A stretch of DNA of 19,619 nt from Lachnospiraceae bacterium UBA3863 (GTDB lineage: Bacteria; Bacillota; Clostridia; Lachnospirales; Lachnospiraceae): positions 1-19,619 of the forward strand of contig DGGX01000017.1 of assembly GCA_002392385.1 (NCBI GenBank), given 5' to 3'. The notes below the pieces were generated by a model. That model saw only the letters and a list, made by a program, of their open reading frames with translations. It had not been told where the DNA came from and searched no databases. Every line of letters begins with the position of its first letter. The first letter of the stretch is position 1. The position numbers and the translations under genes are program-made. Of the stretch, positions 1-6,580 are shown one piece after another.

Positions 1-13
1 ACTTAACGTCATT

Positions 14-34
14 GGGACGGTTCTCTGTGTGAGC
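14..34 (+). repeat. Partial copy of the short palindromic repeat
   Basis: Core GGGACGGTTCT followed by the right arm CTGTGTGAGC, matching the copies near 1800, 13930 and 15440. The left arm (TCACACAG) is missing, so this is a truncated or decayed copy. It lies just beyond a complete copy downstream of the hipA-like gene. Confidence 0.7.
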
Positions 35-48
35 TATTTGCATACCTG

Positions 49-75
49 TCACACAGGGAACTGTCCCCTGTGTGA
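49..75. repeat. Palindromic repeat directly after the hipA-like stop codon
   Basis: Perfect 10-bp arms, TCACACAGGG (49-58) and CCCTGTGTGA (66-75), around a 7-base loop. It starts three bases past the TAA stop of the hipA-like gene (78-80 on the minus strand), so in the transcript it forms a hairpin immediately after the stop. It may serve as a terminator or 3' end stabiliser, although no T-run follows. The loop differs from other copies (AACTGTC instead of the GACGGTT core). Confidence 0.75.
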
Positions 76-77
76 GC

Positions 78-1283
78 TTATGTGTGTCTTCGTATATAAT
101 CTGACTTCCACACATCCTTTCCGCTTTGAAAGGATTGAAGCAAGTTCATTTTTAGCTCGTATAATCTCTGCAGCTCCGGTTCCCTGATCCGCCTCTCAAA
201 TACGTCCTGTTTATAAATGGAAAAATCCATAACTGCTTTATCAAGGTCGACGGCCTTACGATCCTGTACATACTGCAGAAGTCTGATTTCTCTTTCTATG
301 AAAGAATGCGTTTTGATCTCCCGGATGTTCAAATGCTTTAATCCTTCATAGGAGATGTTGTAAAACATGGAATTTCCGGAATCGTAGATCGGCGCAAATC
401 CCTTGAGTTCCAATGTATCGGGATCTCTCATCACTGCTACATTATTCATATGCCGGTCCGTATTGGTGATCAGAAAATCTGTCATGATCTGATAATCCAT
501 AAAGGAGGAGAACGCAGATTCCTTCATCCCCATGGAAAGGCAAACCTCTTTCAATGGATAGAAGTACGATTCATTTTTCTTTATTTTCACTGTTTGGAGA
601 AGCTCCCACGCGGAGATACACTCAGCCCCCGTACTGCAGAAATCATAGCACAGGCAGCCCAGCCCTTCCTGATCCCCGTCTATGCGTACGTCCGCCAGTG
701 TATATTCCGCATAATTCGGGAATCCCTGCTGCCTGTGCAGATTTGAGGCAAATACCTCATTCAGACTCTGCTGATAGGATTGACCATAATTACCTTTGAT
801 CATGTATCTGCGCCCATCAGCGGCGATGCACCATTTCTTCTGCAGTTCCCCCTGAGAAGCCGCACAGTCGAACCGGGTCTCCTTCCTCAGATCGACCCTG
901 TAGTCCTGATTGATGGTGATCTCTCCGAAAGCGTCCACAAAGTCATTTGTAAACAGATTGACCTCTTCCCAGGACAGATCGGCGCCTCTGGGCATGATCC
1001 AGTAACAGTCTGAGAGGCTGAGAGCAAGATTATTGACCAGTGCACTCCCGGTAGATGGATATCCCAGTTTCTGAAGAGCTGTCCCGGCACCATGCCTGGT
1101 CCTGGGAATTGCGCGGTCTCTCCACCACTCGTGGAACTTCGTGCTGTTCATCTGTCCGCCCAGCGGAATATGTTCCTTCTCCGCCTGATTGATCCTGATC
1201 CGTGCAATCCGCCCTTCATCATCGATCTCCATCAGGCACACCCGCACATTTTTGTGCATGAGATAATATTCTCTTCCTGCCAT
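78..1283 (-). CDS. HipA-like serine/threonine kinase (putative toxin)
   Basis: A 401-residue protein with the hallmarks of the HipA/CtkA kinase fold. There is an ATP-site lysine in YMIKGNY (K163), a glutamate in NEVFAS (E176), a catalytic loop NTDRHMNN (D276) and a metal-binding YDSGNSM segment (D301). All key positions look intact, so an active kinase is expected. HipA family members phosphorylate proteins (glutamyl-tRNA synthetase in E. coli) and cause growth arrest; the target here is unknown. The start is supported by GAAGGAGGAAT directly before ATG. The gene lies 16 bases after the HTH gene, in the usual antitoxin-then-toxin order of hipBA operons. The region is clearly more AT-rich than the genes that follow, which suggests horizontal acquisition. 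An alternative is a non-toxic HipA-domain regulatory kinase. Confidence 0.82.
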   Translation of the reverse strand: MAGREYYLMHKNVRVCLMEIDDEGRIARIRINQAEKEHIPLGGQMNSTKFHEWWRDRAIPRTRHGAGTALQKLGYPSTGSALVNNLALSLSDCYWIMPRGADLSWEEVNLFTNDFVDAFGEITINQDYRVDLRKETRFDCAASQGELQKKWCIAADGRRYMIKGNYGQSYQQSLNEVFASNLHRQQGFPNYAEYTLADVRIDGDQEGLGCLCYDFCSTGAECISAWELLQTVKIKKNESYFYPLKEVCLSMGMKESAFSSFMDYQIMTDFLITNTDRHMNNVAVMRDPDTLELKGFAPIYDSGNSMFYNISYEGLKHLNIREIKTHSFIEREIRLLQYVQDRKAVDLDKAVMDFSIYKQDVFERRIREPELQRLYELKMNLLQSFQSGKDVWKSDYIRRHT

Positions 1284-1299
1284 ATTCCTCCTTCAGATC

Positions 1300-1701
1300 T
1301 TATTCCGCCCAGAGGATCCCCTCTTCCCTGTCCATCCGGCAGTCACGGTCAAAGGATGCCTGCAGTTCATAAAATCCATGAAACAGATCGTCCAGATAAA
1401 TTGCCAGATTCTGCGCCTTTACCTGGTCCAGGTCCTCTGTAACCATGATTTCATTACCCTGCGCATCGGCAACTTTCCCAGCCTCTCTGTTATAATATAA
1501 TACCTTCCCGTTTCTGCCGCTCAGTCTACGAAGCTTCTCATCGGCCGCCGGAAGAGCCTTCGCGAGAAGTGTGATCACATAGGCAGGCGGCGTGGATTCC
1601 CCCTGTTCCCACTTTCTCAGAGTACTGACAGGTATCCCGAAATGTGCGGCAAAAGCCTGCTGCGTCATACCTGTTGCTGTCCTCAAGTCTCTGATCAACA
1701 T
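1300..1701 (-). CDS. XRE-family HTH protein, HipB-like antitoxin/repressor
   Basis: A 133-residue protein with an N-terminal helix-turn-helix of the Cro/C1 type. Residues 3-45 include GMTQQAFAAHFGIPVSTLRKWEQG, broken here as GMTQQAFAAHFG and IPVSTLRKWEQG, followed by a hydrophilic C-terminal part of about 75 residues with no motif I recognise. The start follows AAGGAG with about 10 bases spacing. It precedes the HipA-like kinase by 16 bases, the classic arrangement in which the first gene encodes the antitoxin and autorepressor. Two operator-like repeats overlap its promoter (see 1722-1776), consistent with autoregulation. The C-terminal part may bind and neutralise the kinase, but this is inference from gene order. 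It could be simply a transcription factor. Confidence 0.85.
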   Translation of the reverse strand: MLIRDLRTATGMTQQAFAAHFGIPVSTLRKWEQGESTPPAYVITLLAKALPAADEKLRRLSGRNGKVLYYNREAGKVADAQGNEIMVTEDLDQVKAQNLAIYLDDLFHGFYELQASFDRDCRMDREEGILWAE

Positions 1702-1721
1702 CTCTTACAAACTCCTTTTTG

Positions 1722-1776
1722 TATCCAATTTGGGTATTATATAAATAATACTATCCAAATCGGTTACATCTGTCAA
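1722..1776 (-). promoter_or_regulatory. Promoter and paired operators of the hipBA-like operon
   Basis: Reading the minus strand, TTGACA (1771-1776) and TAGTAT (1748-1753) are 17 bases apart. Two related sites, TATCCAATTTGGGTA (1722-1736) and TATCCAAATCGGTTA (1752-1766), start exactly 30 bases apart, about three helical turns. The first is a near-palindrome with 6 of 7 arm bases matching. The second fills most of the -35/-10 spacer, and the first lies just downstream of the expected start of transcription. E. coli HipB binds TATCC-N8-GGATA sites, so these TATCC boxes fit a HipB-like repressor. Confidence 0.65.
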
Positions 1777-1790
1777 GATACGCCACAAGG

Positions 1791-1817
1791 TCACACAGGG
1801 GACGGTTCTCTGTGTGA
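1791..1817 (+). repeat. Palindromic repeat copy, forward orientation
   Basis: TCACACAG (1791-1798), loop GGGACGGTTCT, then CTGTGTGA (1810-1817). It is the first of three copies upstream of the hipBA promoter. Confidence 0.8.
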
Positions 1818-1835
1818 GCCTGCTTAGAATAGCAG

Positions 1836-1862
1836 TCACACAGAGAACCGCCCCCTTGTGCA
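1836..1862 (-). repeat. Palindromic repeat copy, reverse orientation, degenerate right arm
   Basis: TCACACAG (1836-1843), then AGAACCGCCCCC and a damaged second arm CTTGTGCA. The loop reads as the complement of the forward copies, so this copy is inverted relative to 1791-1817. Confidence 0.7.
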
Positions 1863-1890
1863 GCAATTCCCTTCCTGTTTATTTCTTCAT

Positions 1891-1917
1891 TCACACAGAG
1901 AACCGTCCCCTGTGTGA
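1891..1917 (-). repeat. Palindromic repeat copy after the serine hydrolase gene, reverse orientation
   Basis: Perfect arms TCACACAG (1891-1898) and CTGTGTGA (1910-1917), loop AGAACCGTCCC. It begins 6 bases past the stop of the serine hydrolase gene (stop at 1923-1925 on the minus strand) and forms an inverted pair with the copy at 1791-1817. Confidence 0.8.
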
Positions 1918-1922
1918 CCTGA

Positions 1923-3347
1923 TCACGCCTTTACAAACCTGGCCGGTCCCACGCCGGGGGTCGGCTCCATGGTGACGTCGATCCCGCAGGCCTTTCCGTC
2001 CTGGGTGATCAGCTGGGCCGGGACGGCCTGTCCCAACACGGGCAGCATGAGGTCGAAGGTGTCGTCCTGGTAGTGCTGCAGGAGGGCCGGGAGGCCGTTC
2101 CAGGTGCCGGCCAGGCCCTGGTCGGTCATGGCAAGGGTCATCTCGCCGAAGCCGGGATGGCAGTAGGTGCCCGCGATGTCTTCCATGGGCGCCGAAGGTG
2201 TGGTGTCGGGCTTCCTGGCCTCCGCCTTGGCCTGCATACCGGCCATCATGCCCGCCATCATGTTGTTGAAGATCTCCTGGAATCTGGCGGACCAGTCCGG
2301 GATCTCCTCCACGCCCAGCGCCTCATCGGCAAAGACATGGCCGAGCGCGTTCACGGAGAAGGAGGACGTCGCGTTGGAGAGGGCGACGATGGCGGCCTTT
2401 TCGCCGGGCAGCAGGGTCATCTGCGCGGAGAAACCGTTGGTGTTGCCGCCGTGATTGATCATCTTCACGCCGCGGTAGATGTCGGTGAACCAGCCCAGGC
2501 CGTACTCGGCGCGCTGGATCTCCGGGAAGTCCCAGAAATAAGGGCTGCCGATGACCTGCGGGCTGTGCATCTCGTTCAGCTGCGCCTCGCTGATCAGGCG
2601 CTCGCCCTCCCAGGTGCCGTCGCCCAGCTGGAAGAGGGCAAATCTGGCCATGTCCTCCGCGGTGGACACGATCGCGCCGGACGGGGCAAAAGCGCCCAGA
2701 TGCATATAGGGCGGCTCGATATAGGTACCATTCGCGAAAACATACCCCTTGGAGGTATTGTCATAGCCGGCCAGGGACTCGATCTCGAAGTCGGTGCGCG
2801 CCATGCCCAGGGGCTGCAGGATCCGCTCCTTCACGAAGTCCTTCCAGGTCTTCCCGGACAGGATCTCCACCAGGTACCCGGCCAGGGAGACCATCTGGTT
2901 GGAGTACTGGAGCCTGGTGCGGAAGGGCAGGCTGGGCTCCAGGTACTGGAGGGTCGGCACCATCTCCGCCGGATCCTCTTTCACGCAGTAGATCGCCTGC
3001 AGGTCATAGCGCGGGACGCCGGTGCGGTGGCACATGAGGTCCCTCGCCGTCACATTTTCCGTCATCAGGGGCGTGTGCAGCTTCAGTGTGGGAAGGTATT
3101 CGATGACCGGGCGGTCCCAGTCCAGCTTCCCCTCGTCCGCCAGCATGCCCAGCGCCAGAGACGTAAAGGTCTTGGTGACAGAGCCGATGGGCAGGACCGT
3201 CTCCGCGGTCATGGGGAGCCCCTGCTCCACGTTCCGCAGACCGTACCCCTCGGTGCTCACGATCTTCCCGTCCCGGATGACGGCCACGCTCATGCCGGCG
3301 ACGTTGTAATCGGCCATCAGTTTCTCGATCCACTGCTTCAGATCCAT
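1923..3347 (-). CDS. Serine beta-lactamase-like hydrolase (class C / esterase-peptidase family)
   Basis: A 474-residue protein of the penicillin-binding-protein-fold serine hydrolases. It has the nucleophile motif SVTK (S56-K59), YSN (148-150) and the HGG triad (299-301), followed by a C-terminal domain of about 90 residues of the type often found attached to such enzymes. No signal peptide or membrane segment is seen, so it probably acts in the cytoplasm. The start at 3347 is chosen because CAAGGAGGTATTT precedes that ATG; a longer reading frame to 3407 has no such site. Relatives include D-aminopeptidases, D-amino-acid esterases and broad esterases rather than true beta-lactamases. It lies 78 bases after the dipeptide epimerase on the same strand, so a role in cleaving small D-amino-acid or muropeptide-derived peptides is a fair inference. 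Confidence 0.85.
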   Translation of the reverse strand: MDLKQWIEKLMADYNVAGMSVAVIRDGKIVSTEGYGLRNVEQGLPMTAETVLPIGSVTKTFTSLALGMLADEGKLDWDRPVIEYLPTLKLHTPLMTENVTARDLMCHRTGVPRYDLQAIYCVKEDPAEMVPTLQYLEPSLPFRTRLQYSNQMVSLAGYLVEILSGKTWKDFVKERILQPLGMARTDFEIESLAGYDNTSKGYVFANGTYIEPPYMHLGAFAPSGAIVSTAEDMARFALFQLGDGTWEGERLISEAQLNEMHSPQVIGSPYFWDFPEIQRAEYGLGWFTDIYRGVKMINHGGNTNGFSAQMTLLPGEKAAIVALSNATSSFSVNALGHVFADEALGVEEIPDWSARFQEIFNNMMAGMMAGMQAKAEARKPDTTPSAPMEDIAGTYCHPGFGEMTLAMTDQGLAGTWNGLPALLQHYQDDTFDLMLPVLGQAVPAQLITQDGKACGIDVTMEPTPGVGPARFVKA

Positions 3348-3371
3348 AAATACCTCCTTGAATGTGTGCCG

Positions 3372-3393
3372 ACGGCCTGTCGTCGCAGGCCGT
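3372..3393. other. Hairpin between epimerase and hydrolase genes
   Basis: Perfect 8-bp arms ACGGCCTG (3372-3379) and CAGGCCGT (3386-3393) around a 6-base loop. It lies between the two genes and just ahead of the hydrolase ribosome binding site. There is no T-run, so it is more likely an mRNA processing or stability element than a terminator. Confidence 0.5.
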
Positions 3394-3402
3394 TCCGGCA
3401 GG

Positions 3403-3446
3403 CTCAATGTGCCGCACTGACTGCCTCAATGTGCCTCACTGGCTGC
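3403..3446. repeat. 22-bp tandem duplication across the epimerase stop codon
   Basis: Two adjacent 22-bp units starting CTCAATGTGCC (3403 and 3425), differing at two positions. The second unit holds the epimerase stop codon (3426-3428) and its last codons; the first lies just past the stop. It appears to be a local slippage duplication of the 3' gene end. Confidence 0.7.
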
Positions 3447-4520
3447 CGCATCTGCCGGTTCCCGCACGCTGCAGCCGATTCCCGGCGTCTCCCACAGAAC
3501 TGCTCTCCCGCCGCGGTGATCGTAGCCGCCGTAGACTTCCTCCTGCTTCAGGATGTAGACGGCGTCCAGGTCCACCTCCTGAATGACGTCCAGCGCCGCC
3601 GCCAGATGCATACCGGCGAGGTTCCCCAGCGTGCTCTCGCCCATGCAGCCGATCATGCATCGGAGGCCGGCCGCCTCACAGACCGCCGCGATCTTCAGGG
3701 CTCCGTAGATGCCGCTGCTCTTCATCAGCTTGATGTTGATGACATCCACGGCACGCATCGAGGCGAGACGCATGGCGTCATGCATATCGTGGCAGCTCTC
3801 GTCCGCCGCGATGAGGAGCCCCGAGCGCTCACGGATCTCCCGCAGGCCGTCGAAGTCCCAGTGCGGCACCGGCTGCTCCACCAGGTCCACACCCCAGCGG
3901 TCCAGCTCCGGGCAGATCCGCAGCGTCTCCTTCACGGTCCAACCCTGGTTGGCGTCGATGCGCAGCCGCACGCTCCCGCCCACGGCTTCCCGAATAGCCC
4001 GGATCCTCTCCGCGTCCGTCCGGATGTCCTCGCCCAGCTTCACCTTCAGGATCTCGAAGTCCTTCGCGACCCATTCCTTCGCTTTCTCCGCCATCCGCTC
4101 CGGCGTGTCGATGCCGATCGTGACATCCGAATGCACATGCGGATCGTCGCCGCCCAGGTGGCGGTAGAGCGGCGCGCCGGCTGCCCGCGCCGCGATGTCA
4201 TAGCAGGCGATGTCGATCCCGGCCTTGATGGCGGTGTTGCCGTGGTAGAGGCCGTCCATCACCCGGTGGATAGTCCCGATGGCCCGGGGATCCAGTCCCA
4301 GCAGCGCCTGCCGCAGCTCCGCGCCCACCGAGAGCACCGTCTCCAGGTTATCGCCGGTCACGAAGGCTAGCGGCGCCGCCTCCCCGTACCCGGTGATCCC
4401 CTCGTCCGTGTCGATCTTCACAATGCACACCGGCATATCTGTGATCGTGGCAAAAGCCACCTTCATCGGCTCCTCGAACCGGAAACGCCGCACCTCCAGC
4501 CCTATGTCTGTGATCCGCAT
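3426..4520 (-). CDS. Dipeptide epimerase (L-Ala-D/L-Glu epimerase type, enolase superfamily)
   Basis: A 364-residue enolase-superfamily protein of the muconate-lactonising subgroup. The KxK base motif is in LKVKLG (K159, K161). Metal ligands are D189 (DANQGW), E215 (VEQP) and D240 (ADES). The second base lysine is in INIK (K264), and a terminal DLD motif (317-319) is typical of dipeptide epimerases, where it binds the substrate amino group. Known family members convert L-Ala-D-Glu to L-Ala-L-Glu during murein peptide recycling; other dipeptide specificities occur, so the exact substrate is uncertain. The start at 4520 follows AGAGGAG; the longer frame to 4580 has no ribosome binding site and runs into the operator. 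It is first in a two-gene operon with the serine hydrolase and divergent from the TetR gene. Confidence 0.87.
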   Translation of the reverse strand: MRITDIGLEVRRFRFEEPMKVAFATITDMPVCIVKIDTDEGITGYGEAAPLAFVTGDNLETVLSVGAELRQALLGLDPRAIGTIHRVMDGLYHGNTAIKAGIDIACYDIAARAAGAPLYRHLGGDDPHVHSDVTIGIDTPERMAEKAKEWVAKDFEILKVKLGEDIRTDAERIRAIREAVGGSVRLRIDANQGWTVKETLRICPELDRWGVDLVEQPVPHWDFDGLREIRERSGLLIAADESCHDMHDAMRLASMRAVDVINIKLMKSSGIYGALKIAAVCEAAGLRCMIGCMGESTLGNLAGMHLAAALDVIQEVDLDAVYILKQEEVYGGYDHRGGRAVLWETPGIGCSVREPADAAASEAH

Positions 4521-4578
4521 ACGCTCTGCTCCTCTTCTGTCCTTTCCTGTTGCGCTGTGCATGTTTCTGCCGCAATGC

Positions 4579-4600
4579 AAATATGACTTTAGTCATATTT
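4579..4600. promoter_or_regulatory. Perfect inverted repeat, candidate TetR-family operator
   Basis: Arms AAATATGACT (4579-4588) and AGTCATATTT (4591-4600) are perfectly complementary with a 2-base centre. The site lies just downstream of the -10 box of the epimerase promoter, where a bound repressor would block transcription. A TetR-type regulator is encoded divergently about 230 bases away. The assignment to that regulator is inference. Confidence 0.7.
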
Positions 4601-4611
4601 TAACCTTTTTC

Positions 4612-4640
4612 ATTATATTTGACCGTATGGTATGTGACAA
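4612..4640 (-). promoter_or_regulatory. Promoter of the epimerase-hydrolase operon
   Basis: On the minus strand, TTGTCA (4635-4640) and a consensus TATAAT (4612-4617) are separated by exactly 17 bases. Expected transcription start is around 4605, directly before the inverted repeat 4579-4600. Confidence 0.75.
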
Positions 4641-4657
4641 GTACAATATATAATCAC

Positions 4658-4803
4658 CAGCACACCTGAAGCGGCTGGCAAACCGCTTTGAAAACTTGTT
4701 TTCATAAGCGGTTTGCTCGTTGTTTCAGGTGCGGACAAGCGGCGCAGCCGCTCTGGACGCCCATATGAAGCAGGCGCGCAGCGCCTGCGAATGTGGTGTG
4801 CTG
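4658..4803 (+). other. 146-bp nested inverted-repeat (cloverleaf-like) element, possible structured leader or MITE
   Basis: Terminal arms CAGCACACC (4658-4666) and GGTGTGCTG (4795-4803) enclose three hairpins. The first is a long stem, GCAAACCGCTT/AAGCGGTTTGC (4678-4688/4706-4716), continued by TGAAAAC/GTTTTCA. The second is AGCGGC-GCA-GCCGCT (4738-4752). The third is GCAGGCGC-GCA-GCGCCTGC (4770-4788). An extra stem CACCTGAA/TTCAGGTG (4663-4670/4724-4731) shares four bases with the terminal stem, so the two compete. A TATAAT at 4649-4654 (plus strand, weak -35) would start a transcript near 4660, making this the TetR mRNA leader. No target-site duplication is seen at the ends. No known riboswitch is recognised. 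Confidence 0.6.
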
Positions 4804-4832
4804 TACAACTACCGAGTATAGGAGAGATGCTC

Positions 4833-5486
4833 ATGATCCACCCTACTTTCCACAGACTTCCCGACGAAAAAAAAGAACGGATCCTGCGCGCCGCGCGCAC
4901 AGAATTCGTTCAGTTTCCCTATGAGAAGACAAGCATCAACCGGATCCTCGCCGAGGCTGGCGTCCCCAAGGGGAGCTTCTATCAGTATTTCGACGACAAA
5001 TCGGACCTCTTCGGCGTGTGCATCACCGATGTCTACAGCCGCCTGATCAAAGAGCGGCAGAAGCATGGCGAGCCGCTCCTGGAATCCGGCATGCTGCGCA
5101 TGAAAAGGCTGGGCTTTGAGGAGGGCTACCGGCAGTTTTCCGACGACCTCTCCCGCTATCTGTCCCCGGAGGACTTCCGGCTCTTTGAGCGGATGCTCAC
5201 CGCCCCCCGCCACATCCGGAGCTATGTGCAGACAGAGGCTGCCACGAAACTGATCGCACCGATCTTTAAGGAAGAACTGCAGGCAGATCCTGCCATACGC
5301 GCGGATATCGACTGCGACTACTACGCCTATCTCCTCTCCCTCACGGAGGTCATTCCGGTGGACTATGCCGTTTCCGCCGGCAAAAGCATGGAAGATGTCT
5401 TCTATCTCAGCTACCAATACATGCGGTCGATCTACGACGGGATCCTCCGGCCGGAGCAGCCCGGCGCTCACAGTGTCAGCCCGTAA
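4833..5486 (+). CDS. TetR/AcrR-family transcriptional regulator
   Basis: A 217-residue protein with an N-terminal TetR-type DNA-binding domain. The recognition region spans residues 33-54, with TSINRILAEAGVPKGSFYQY followed by FDDKSDLF, a classic TetR signature. The remaining 150 residues form the ligand-binding and dimer domain, for which no ligand can be predicted. The start at 4833 is preferred over ATG 4827 because AGGAG (4820-4824) is about 8 bases from it; the longer open frame from 4713 runs through the hairpin element and is not credible. It is divergent from the epimerase operon, whose promoter carries a perfect 22-bp inverted repeat, so it is probably the local repressor. Its 3' end overlaps the dehydrogenase gene on the other strand by 19 bases. 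Confidence 0.88.
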   Translation: MIHPTFHRLPDEKKERILRAARTEFVQFPYEKTSINRILAEAGVPKGSFYQYFDDKSDLFGVCITDVYSRLIKERQKHGEPLLESGMLRMKRLGFEEGYRQFSDDLSRYLSPEDFRLFERMLTAPRHIRSYVQTEAATKLIAPIFKEELQADPAIRADIDCDYYAYLLSLTEVIPVDYAVSAGKSMEDVFYLSYQYMRSIYDGILRPEQPGAHSVSP

Positions 5487-6505
5487 GGCCTTCCCAGCGC
5501 GATGAGCTCCTCATACACCTGGTCCGGCAGGGTGATGCCGCTGCGTCTGTTCTGTGCGGCCTGTTTCATGCTCCTCTCTCCGGGAAGCAGGATCTCCTGC
5601 ACACCTTCCGCCTTTCGGAGGCCTTTGATCTGCGCAGCCATCGCGGAGACACCCTCCTGAAAGGTCTCCAGAGACAGGAAATGCCTCACATCGATCGCTC
5701 CCATGAAGTGCCCCACGCCCTGAGGCGCGTCAAATTCATAGAGATCATGCAGGTGAGGCGCACAGCCCGCGCCGCTCAGAATGCCGCTGAGGATCTCGAC
5801 CATGATGGCCATGCCGCTCCCCTTGGGACCGCCGATGGGAATCAGGGAACCTTTTCTCCCTTCCGCCGGGTCGGTGGTGGGATTTCCGTCCTTGTCCAGC
5901 GCCCAGCCGAGGGGGATCGACTGTCCCAGCTTCTGAGCCAGGATCAGCTTGCCGAGCGCCACGACGCTGGGCGTCATATCCAGCACCACGGGCCACCCCT
6001 TCGAAGGCACCGCCACGGAAATGGGATCGGTGCCCATGAAGGGCTCCGCGCTGCCGTAAGGCGCGATCTTCCCAGTAAGATTGGTGCAGGCAAAACCGAT
6101 CATTCCTCTGTCCGCCGCCATTCTTGTATAGAAGGCCGCCGTGCCGAAATGGTTCGAGTGCTTCACGGTGGCGAAACAGCACCCGGTCTCCGCTGCTTTC
6201 CTTATGCAGGTCTCCATGGCGAATTGCGCGCTTGGCGCGCCAAGGGAGTTCCCCGCGTCGATCACCACCGCGGAAGGGCTCTCCTGCACGATCCGGATGT
6301 TCCATGTCTTGGAGACCAGTCCCCTCTCCATCCGCTCCATATAGATGGCCAGGCGGCTCACGCCGTGGGAACTGACCCCGGTGAGTTCAGCGTCAAGCAG
6401 GGCTGAGGCGACCGCCTGCGCGCAGTTCTCCTCCACGCCGGATGCCGTCATAATGTTCTTACAATAGGCTGCCAGTTCCTCCGGTCTGAATGTCCTCATT
6501 CGCAT
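5468..6505 (-). CDS. Ldh2-family malate/L-lactate/ureidoglycolate-type dehydrogenase
   Basis: A 345-residue protein of the Ldh2 family (NAD(P)-dependent 2-hydroxyacid or imine reductases unrelated to classical LDH). Family signatures are SSHGVSRL (45-52), the catalytic-histidine segment KHSNHFG (115-121), GTDPISVAVP (158-167) and GGPKGSGMA. Length is normal and no residue is obviously missing. Known members oxidise malate, L-lactate, ureidoglycolate or sulfolactate, or reduce cyclic imino acids, so the substrate is open. Two starts are possible, 6505 and 6499, with a weak GCGGGG ahead of both. It is last in a minus-strand run after the PhzF-like gene (75 bases apart) and converges on the TetR gene. 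Confidence 0.85.
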   Translation of the reverse strand: MRMRTFRPEELAAYCKNIMTASGVEENCAQAVASALLDAELTGVSSHGVSRLAIYMERMERGLVSKTWNIRIVQESPSAVVIDAGNSLGAPSAQFAMETCIRKAAETGCCFATVKHSNHFGTAAFYTRMAADRGMIGFACTNLTGKIAPYGSAEPFMGTDPISVAVPSKGWPVVLDMTPSVVALGKLILAQKLGQSIPLGWALDKDGNPTTDPAEGRKGSLIPIGGPKGSGMAIMVEILSGILSGAGCAPHLHDLYEFDAPQGVGHFMGAIDVRHFLSLETFQEGVSAMAAQIKGLRKAEGVQEILLPGERSMKQAAQNRRSGITLPDQVYEELIALGRPYGLTL

Positions 6506-6580
6506 GTACCCCGCATTTCAAGATTATCGCATTCTCCCATGCGACGGGCCTTTTCTTCTGTTTCCGGATCCTGCCGGTTC

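Noticed and set aside
1923..3347. True class C beta-lactamase (antibiotic resistance)
   Set aside because: The motifs fit the wider serine hydrolase family, there is no signal peptide for export, and the context is peptide metabolism.
2073..4370. 765-codon open frame on the plus strand
   Set aside because: It runs antisense across the hydrolase and epimerase genes, has an Arg/His/Gly/Pro-rich composition and no domain; it is a shadow of GC-rich coding sequence.
4713..4832. N-terminal extension of the TetR protein
   Set aside because: It would translate the inverted-repeat element; the ribosome binding site and family alignment support the start at 4833.
6528..6543. Terminator between the PhzF-like and Ldh2 genes
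   Set aside because: Only a 5-bp stem (CGCAT/ATGCG) without a T-run.
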